From the NCBI GenBank assembly GCA_015680685.1, contig MNCI01033568.1:388384-448093 (forward strand): 59,710 bases of DNA, in the 5' to 3' direction. The notes below the pieces were generated by a model, which had not been told where the DNA came from, did not search any database, and worked only from the letters and a program-made list of their open reading frames with translations. Origin of the DNA: Gnetum montanum (Eukaryota; Streptophyta; Gnetopsida; Gnetales; Gnetaceae). The translations under genes and the position numbers were made by a program. Positions 55,242-59,710 of the stretch are shown piece by piece. The number at the start of each line of letters is the position of its first letter. Position 1 is the stretch's first letter.

Positions 55242-55270
55242 CTGCAATCACACGAGGCCAATCGTTAGTA
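55242..55270 (-). promoter_or_regulatory. Branch point TACTAAC and 3' splice site before ORF2 (element I)
   Basis: Minus strand TACTAAC (55270-55264), then GTGTGATTGCAG directly before the ATG at 55241. TACTAAC is the strongest known branch-point consensus. Spacing from its last A to AG is about 20 bases, normal for plant introns. Confidence 0.6.
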
Positions 55271-57112
55271 AGGTTGTTACCAAAGTTAGGTTATACCTTT
55301 TGGTTTCCCTTAATGGATTTACTTTATTTCTGTGTGATGCTAATTATTGGAAGAACATGTCCGCAAAATATTATAATGTTGAGTCCTCTTTGCTTAGGTG
55401 GTTTCCAAATTTAATTTTCTAGTATAGCTAAGGGGATGAAATTTTTTTGACACATTTTATTCTTTATTTTATAACTAATTACCCTTAATAATATCCTTTG
55501 GGTGATGAATAATTTCAAAAAATTTATGCACTATTCAGCATGTGCCCCTCCCCCATGACTAAGCTAAACACTTTGGGTTCAAGTAGGTTCAAACAGAATG
55601 AAAATCGGAGTACCGGTGAGCGAGTTATGGATATGAAAGCAAGGGACGCACAATTGTGAGTCGTAGAGAGGAATTTGAAAAAATTCCCCTGCATGAACAG
55701 TTGCAAATGATGTTGATTAGCATAGGGGGGTCATGTATATATATTTTCATCAAAGTTAGGGCACTTAGAGAATGTATTGAATTTTTAATAATATTTTTTT
55801 GAAATTAAATGATGTAAACTAAGGACATATAGATGATTGTTAAAGGGTTCCAGGGTAATTCAACTAGTTCTGAAGGCACAAAAATTATGATGGTGTGGAA
55901 TTTATCAATAAGGACCTCAGATGGTAGAGAAAATGGCTATGTGATGGTTCATAGGAACATTGAATTGGAGGGATAGTAATAAGGGAAAGAAAATCATTGG
56001 CAATACGTTGAGGGTAATAAATGGTGTGTGGAAGATGGGTCATGAGTGCAAATTACAAAAATTACGCAAGTGGGTCCTCCCCAAAGCAGGTTCCAACCTT
56101 TAATGCCCTTGCATAACCACACTTAAAAGTGTTCGTGGGCACTTGAAGGGTTAAATGTTATCCACACCAATTCCACAAAACACACACATGTAAATATCAC
56201 TGGAATGAGGTAAGAATTCTACGCTATACAAGACACGAGCTACAATTACATGAACAGTGAGATGAGATGGAATATAGAAGGGGTTGTAGAGATTGGGACA
56301 TGAGGTAACTAACCCAGGGCACAATGAATCCTACCTGTAAAGCATGATTAATGTGTCATTAACCCATCGTTCCAAGATTAGGACCAAGTCCATTCCTCTA
56401 ATCAATGACATTGCATTGTTTCATCCCATGATGAGCGACTATGAGAGTACTAGAATAACAAGGCATACAATTACTTGGTGTTTTATTCAAGGGAAGAGTG
56501 ATTTTGTTTTGAGGTAATTTTATTTTTGTTTTTTTTACTACTAAATCCAGAGAAGCCACCAAACTTTAGGCATGGGTGCATGTCTTTCTAGTGGAACCCC
56601 CTAGAACAGCATTAGATTTTTGAGTGCCCTTTTGATTACTCTTACTCCCATTTTTTGTTAGATCTACAAGGATCTTAGTACAACCACGTTGCATGATAAC
56701 TCCCACAGATGTCACCAAAGAAAATCCTCAAGTCCCCTTGATGTCACACCCTAATAATTCCCTCTTGGTCCATCCTTCTTCATTCCAGGTACAATAAACA
56801 CAAAATTAATTTTAAAGTTTAAAAATGTCAAGAATATCACTGTACCCTCAAACAGGACCTCTTATTTTTAGAATGGATGAGTGGGTGTAATGGGCTCACT
56901 ATCCACATAATTGATCACTCAAGACTTGATAACATAGAACACACCTCAACCAACGAGCCACATGAGTGGTTTGTTCATAGACAATTTACTTATAAAAATT
57001 TAAAAGGATAAAAAGACAAAATGATAAAACAAGAAGTTGAAAAGTGAAAAAATTGGAAAACAAAAAAGTTGTAAAATTAAAGAAAATAAAAAGTGGTTAT
57101 TAATCCTGCTTG
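55271..57112 (-). other. Spacer between gag and ORF2 (element I), gap-free
   Basis: About 1.84 kb with no coding sequence. Holds a T-rich start, the conserved GTGGGTCCTCCCCAAAGCAGG (56070-56090), a TATATATAT box (55736-55744, about 495 bp before the ORF2 ATG), the leader text ACCGGTACTCCGATTTTCATT (about 55590-55615) and a polypurine-like AGTCATGGGGGAGGGG (about 55546-55561). Serves as the guide to what the gap in D should contain. Confidence 0.75.
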
Positions 57113-58981
57113 TTAGTAAAATGGGGGATATCCCCCATAACTAAATAGTTGAGGATGGCAAGGATTAATAAATGGAAGATGGGGATCCTTGCATGTTGGA
57201 AACATTGGAACTTGGTCATACTTACCCCATTTGGGTTCACACACTTGATTATAGTAAGCATAATGGGACAATTTATGAGATGTGGTTCCCAGATAACGAG
57301 TTAACCCACTATGATGTTTGTGACTGTAAGATGGTATGCAAGGATTGGGATGTTGCCTTCCATGCCTATGTTCATTGGGTTGTATGATTGTTGGAGTGTT
57401 AATTGGTGGCCCTGATGAAGTAACATGAGGTGTTGGGTTTGAAGAGAGGGTTGCGCCACAGTGTTGGACTTGTGCTAAGTTGGAGAATGTAGTGGCCTTG
57501 GGATTGTGTTGTCCCTTCCTATGGTCATTTCTAAAGAAGGGATGCCTTTGATGTTGTTGAGGTCTCTCATTGCTGTTAGTAATATTAGCACAAGTGACGT
57601 TCGTGGGTTGTTGCTATGGTGTAGACACTTCAGGAACATGGGTGGCGATGTAGAAGGAGGGAAAGGATTAGAATGTTGAAATGGAGGAGAAGTGTAAGGT
57701 ACACAAGGCAGTGGTTGTGTTGAGGACATGGGCTGGTAGTATTGAGGAGAATGGTAATGCGGTGAGATAGAGTATGTTGGCCTAGTTGGAGAAATAGGGT
57801 ATTGGACTAGATAAGCATTTTAATTCAGATGATATGAAGGGTGTCTCCAGTTTAGGGGTGGCTTCCCCCACGACTGGGATTGTTGCCACTGTGATCTAAC
57901 ACAGTATCTCTGTACGAACTCTAGATGTAACATGCTTCCCCAATGCTCATATAAATGTAACAAGATTGGGCATTGACCCTTGGGGTGATCTTATAGGAAA
58001 ATGTTGCATTCATACGTATGATTTAAGCCCTTATTTTCCTCATCCCTTCTTTCCGATTGTCTAATGATACTTGGTCCTGCTTCTCGGGTTGTCAAGACTC
58101 TATCTCCAATAATATTGATATATTCTCCACACTTTTTATGCATCCATTTCAATATCTTATTAATCTTTGCCTCAACTTCTTCTAATGATTGTTGTATTGG
58201 CAAAGATGGTTCCTCCACCTTGAGATTAGTTTATTTCTCCTTTTTATGATCATGGACCTTTGTTAAGTTGCGATTCTGGTCCCATTGATGTTTTTCAACA
58301 CTCTCCCATCTATCCATTTCTCCTTCTTCTTTTGCTATCCGCTTAATAAGCTCTTGGACTTGATGGGTTCATAGTTTGTATAGTTGACCTTGGGCATACA
58401 TTCCTAAGGTCTCTCTTGTTTCATCATGAAGCCCATCAATGATATGGTACATTAGTCTTTCCTTGGAAAACTTATGGCCTGGACAATTTTTTAACAGTGC
58501 ATAATATCTTTCTAAGGCCATGTCCAAGGGTTCATGTTATTCTTGTTTCCATCCTTGGATTTGTTTCCTCAAGGCTGACACTCTTGCATAGGTTTGATAT
58601 CTTTTGTTAAAGAGTTCTACCATTGTTGGCCAACGTCATGTTGAATTTGGTCTTAACGATCTATACCATACTTTTGCTTGGCCAATGAGTGTCATAGGAA
58701 AGAGCTTCAGTTTTTGCCAACCATTATCAATGTTGTTCAATTTACAGGCATTGTAGAAGGCTTGTAAATGTTGTTGCGGATCTAAGTCATAGCCTCCTGA
58801 AAATTAGGAAAGTTGTTTAAATCAAGCCTGGGTAGGTGGCTCTCTTTACGATGCTTATGTGAGATTCGAACAGCCTCTTGTATTTGCGTTAGGCTTGTAG
58901 TGGCCAGTAGGGGTTCATCATCATCAAGTAAGTTATGCTTTCATGTGTTGGAATGATGTTGCCTTCATTTATGTTTATAAG
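57113..58981 (-). pseudogene. gag: Gag (element I), interrupted by an LTR insertion
   Basis: Homologous to gag of D over nearly its full length. It begins about 40 codons into the protein at 58981, where LTR J is inserted, and ends at TAA 57113-57115. Readable parts: SLPIQQSLEEVEAKINKILKWMHKKCGEYINIIGDRVLTTREAGPS (57991-58218; D has the same text), the zinc-knuckle-like region with its second Cys changed to Phe, and the P/S-rich tail (57475-57729). The stop lies next to the 18-bp palindrome. Frameshift near 58800 and many stops. Confidence 0.8.
57121..57138 (-). repeat. 18-bp perfect palindrome at the gag stop (element I)
   Basis: ATGGGGGATATCCCCCAT, identical to 20705-20722 in D, although neighbouring bases differ. 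Confidence 0.8.
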
Positions 58982-59710
58982 TGATGAGACGCAGTTCGCA
59001 CAGGCCGCGATATCGCATACGTGATATCGCAACCGACGCGATATCGCATCCCCCGTAATATCGCATACGTGATATCGTGTCCTTCCCTACGATATCGCGT
59101 ACGCGATATCGCAATCCACCTCCATGTCTATAAATAAGAGGTGGCTCTCCCTTGTTTGGGGATCCTAGTTTTAGAGTAGCAAAGCTCTGGCAGTTTGATC
59201 CCTCTAGAGTTAGAATTTTTCTTGTGTCTGCCCGCAGTGTGGTGAATGTAATTGTACGGTGTCTTTATTCGAGTGTGCCGTACTTGGACACGCACATGAC
59301 CGGCAATAAAGATCGAGATTACTTCATCATTGTAGCATTCACTTAGTTTATTTATTTGTTATTTATTTAATTTTATTTATTTCTTTTGTAGCGTGGTGTG
59401 AGTACGACTTAACTACGAGCATCTACGAGTGTGTACGGCTAGTTAAGGAACCGGTTACTCATCGCGATTAGTTTCTCACCCTTAAACTCCTAGAAGCAGA
59501 ACGATTATGACTTGATTATGAGCATTTAAGTGTGACTGCTTGGTAGCCTAGTGGTGTAGCTAGGGGGATCTATGCTTGGTAACCCAGTGGCGTATTTGGG
59601 TTCTGTGCTTGGTAATCCCAGTGGCATGCCTAGATCTATGTTTGGTAGTCCCAGTGGCAGTCATGCACGAAGTCCAAGATGTGTACGGTTGATCAAGGAA
59701 TTGGTTGCTC
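58982..59710 (+). repeat. LTR J: D-type LTR inserted in gag of I, continues beyond the window
   Basis: Starts TGATGAGACGC at 58982. U3 array with six GATATC cores (59007-59113), including the perfect 20-bp palindrome GATATCGCGTACGCGATATC at 59091-59110; TATAAATA 59129-59136; AATAAA 59305-59310. Paired U5 motif TTAACTA / TAGTTAA near 59409 and 59441. Preceded by ATAAG (58977-58981), the likely target duplication. Whether a full element or a solo LTR follows cannot be seen. Confidence 0.88.

Larger units (their letters stand above)
54211..58981 (-). mobile_element. Element I: pol-less gag-ORF2 element, truncated at both ends
   Basis: Minus strand: gag (interrupted at 58981 by J), spacer, ORF2 with internal deletions, polypurine tract and about 90 bp of 3' LTR. 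Same gene order as D, with no protease, RT or integrase in the gap-free 1.9-kb spacer. This makes the pol-less structure a family trait and not a defect of D alone. Confidence 0.85.

Overview
The window is nuclear DNA from a plant, most likely a seed plant with a very large, retrotransposon-rich genome. A gymnosperm would fit, but nothing in the sequence proves it. Almost everything recognisable belongs to one group of Ty3/gypsy LTR retrotransposons of the Athila/Tat type. The evidence is an RT with DHFPLP and F-M/I-D-D motifs, an HHCC/DDE integrase with a GPY tail, a protease D-S/L-G motif, a primer site starting TGGCGCCATTGC (tRNA-Asp type, as in Athila), and LTRs that begin TGATGAG and end CTCATCA. 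No host gene, rRNA, tRNA or CRISPR array is visible. All open frames are decayed, so this is a graveyard of elements inserted into one another.

Layout (labels used throughout). A (1-3300, +) is the 3' part of a gag-pol element with RT to integrase deleted; it sits inside the gag of B. B (3301-13159, +) has gag C-terminus, pol, a long spacer, an extra ORF ('ORF2') and a 3' LTR. 13160-15354 has no recognisable gene. C (15355-17523 plus 26330-27138, +) is an ORF2 remnant with an internal tandem duplication, split by D. D (17524-26329, +) is complete, with two LTRs, a 5-bp target-site duplication (CAAGG), a primer site, gag, spacer (with a 671-base assembly gap), ORF2 and a polypurine tract, but no pol. 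E (27139 to about 28690) is an array of roughly 40-bp inverted repeats followed by a TATA box, probably the LTR of an unrelated element. F (29485-31714, +) is the 3' end of a D-like element and abuts the spacer of G. G (31715-39414, -) is a gag-pol element with its 5' LTR. 39415-43444 and 53704-54210 are AT-rich sequence without genes, interrupted by H. H (43445-53703, -) is a gag-pol element with both LTRs and the best-kept integrase triad. I (54211-58981, -) is a second pol-less gag-ORF2 element. J (from 58982, +) is a D-type LTR inserted in the gag of I and runs off the window.

How the parts fit: elements like B, G and H would supply protease, RT/RNase H and integrase; D and I carry gag and ORF2 but no pol and must have been mobilised in trans. 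ORF2 encodes a basic N-terminus, a domain resembling the 'putative plant transposon protein' family, a Pro/Gln-rich hinge and a long coiled coil; it lies in the env position but has no visible membrane segment.

The most interesting signals are regulatory. (1) The U5 part of the LTRs carries short base-paired motifs with compensatory changes between copies (at least five variants), arranged a-b-a'-b' as in an H-type pseudoknot. (2) ORF2 is preceded, 460-500 bp upstream, by a TATA-like box; in D and B it lies next to a piece of that element's own LTR promoter motif. (3) ORF2 starts directly after a conserved branch-point/3' splice-site pattern. (4) Each LTR subfamily has a different palindromic array in the same slot just upstream of TATAAATA. 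(5) An 18-bp perfect palindrome lies at the gag stop codon in both pol-less elements.
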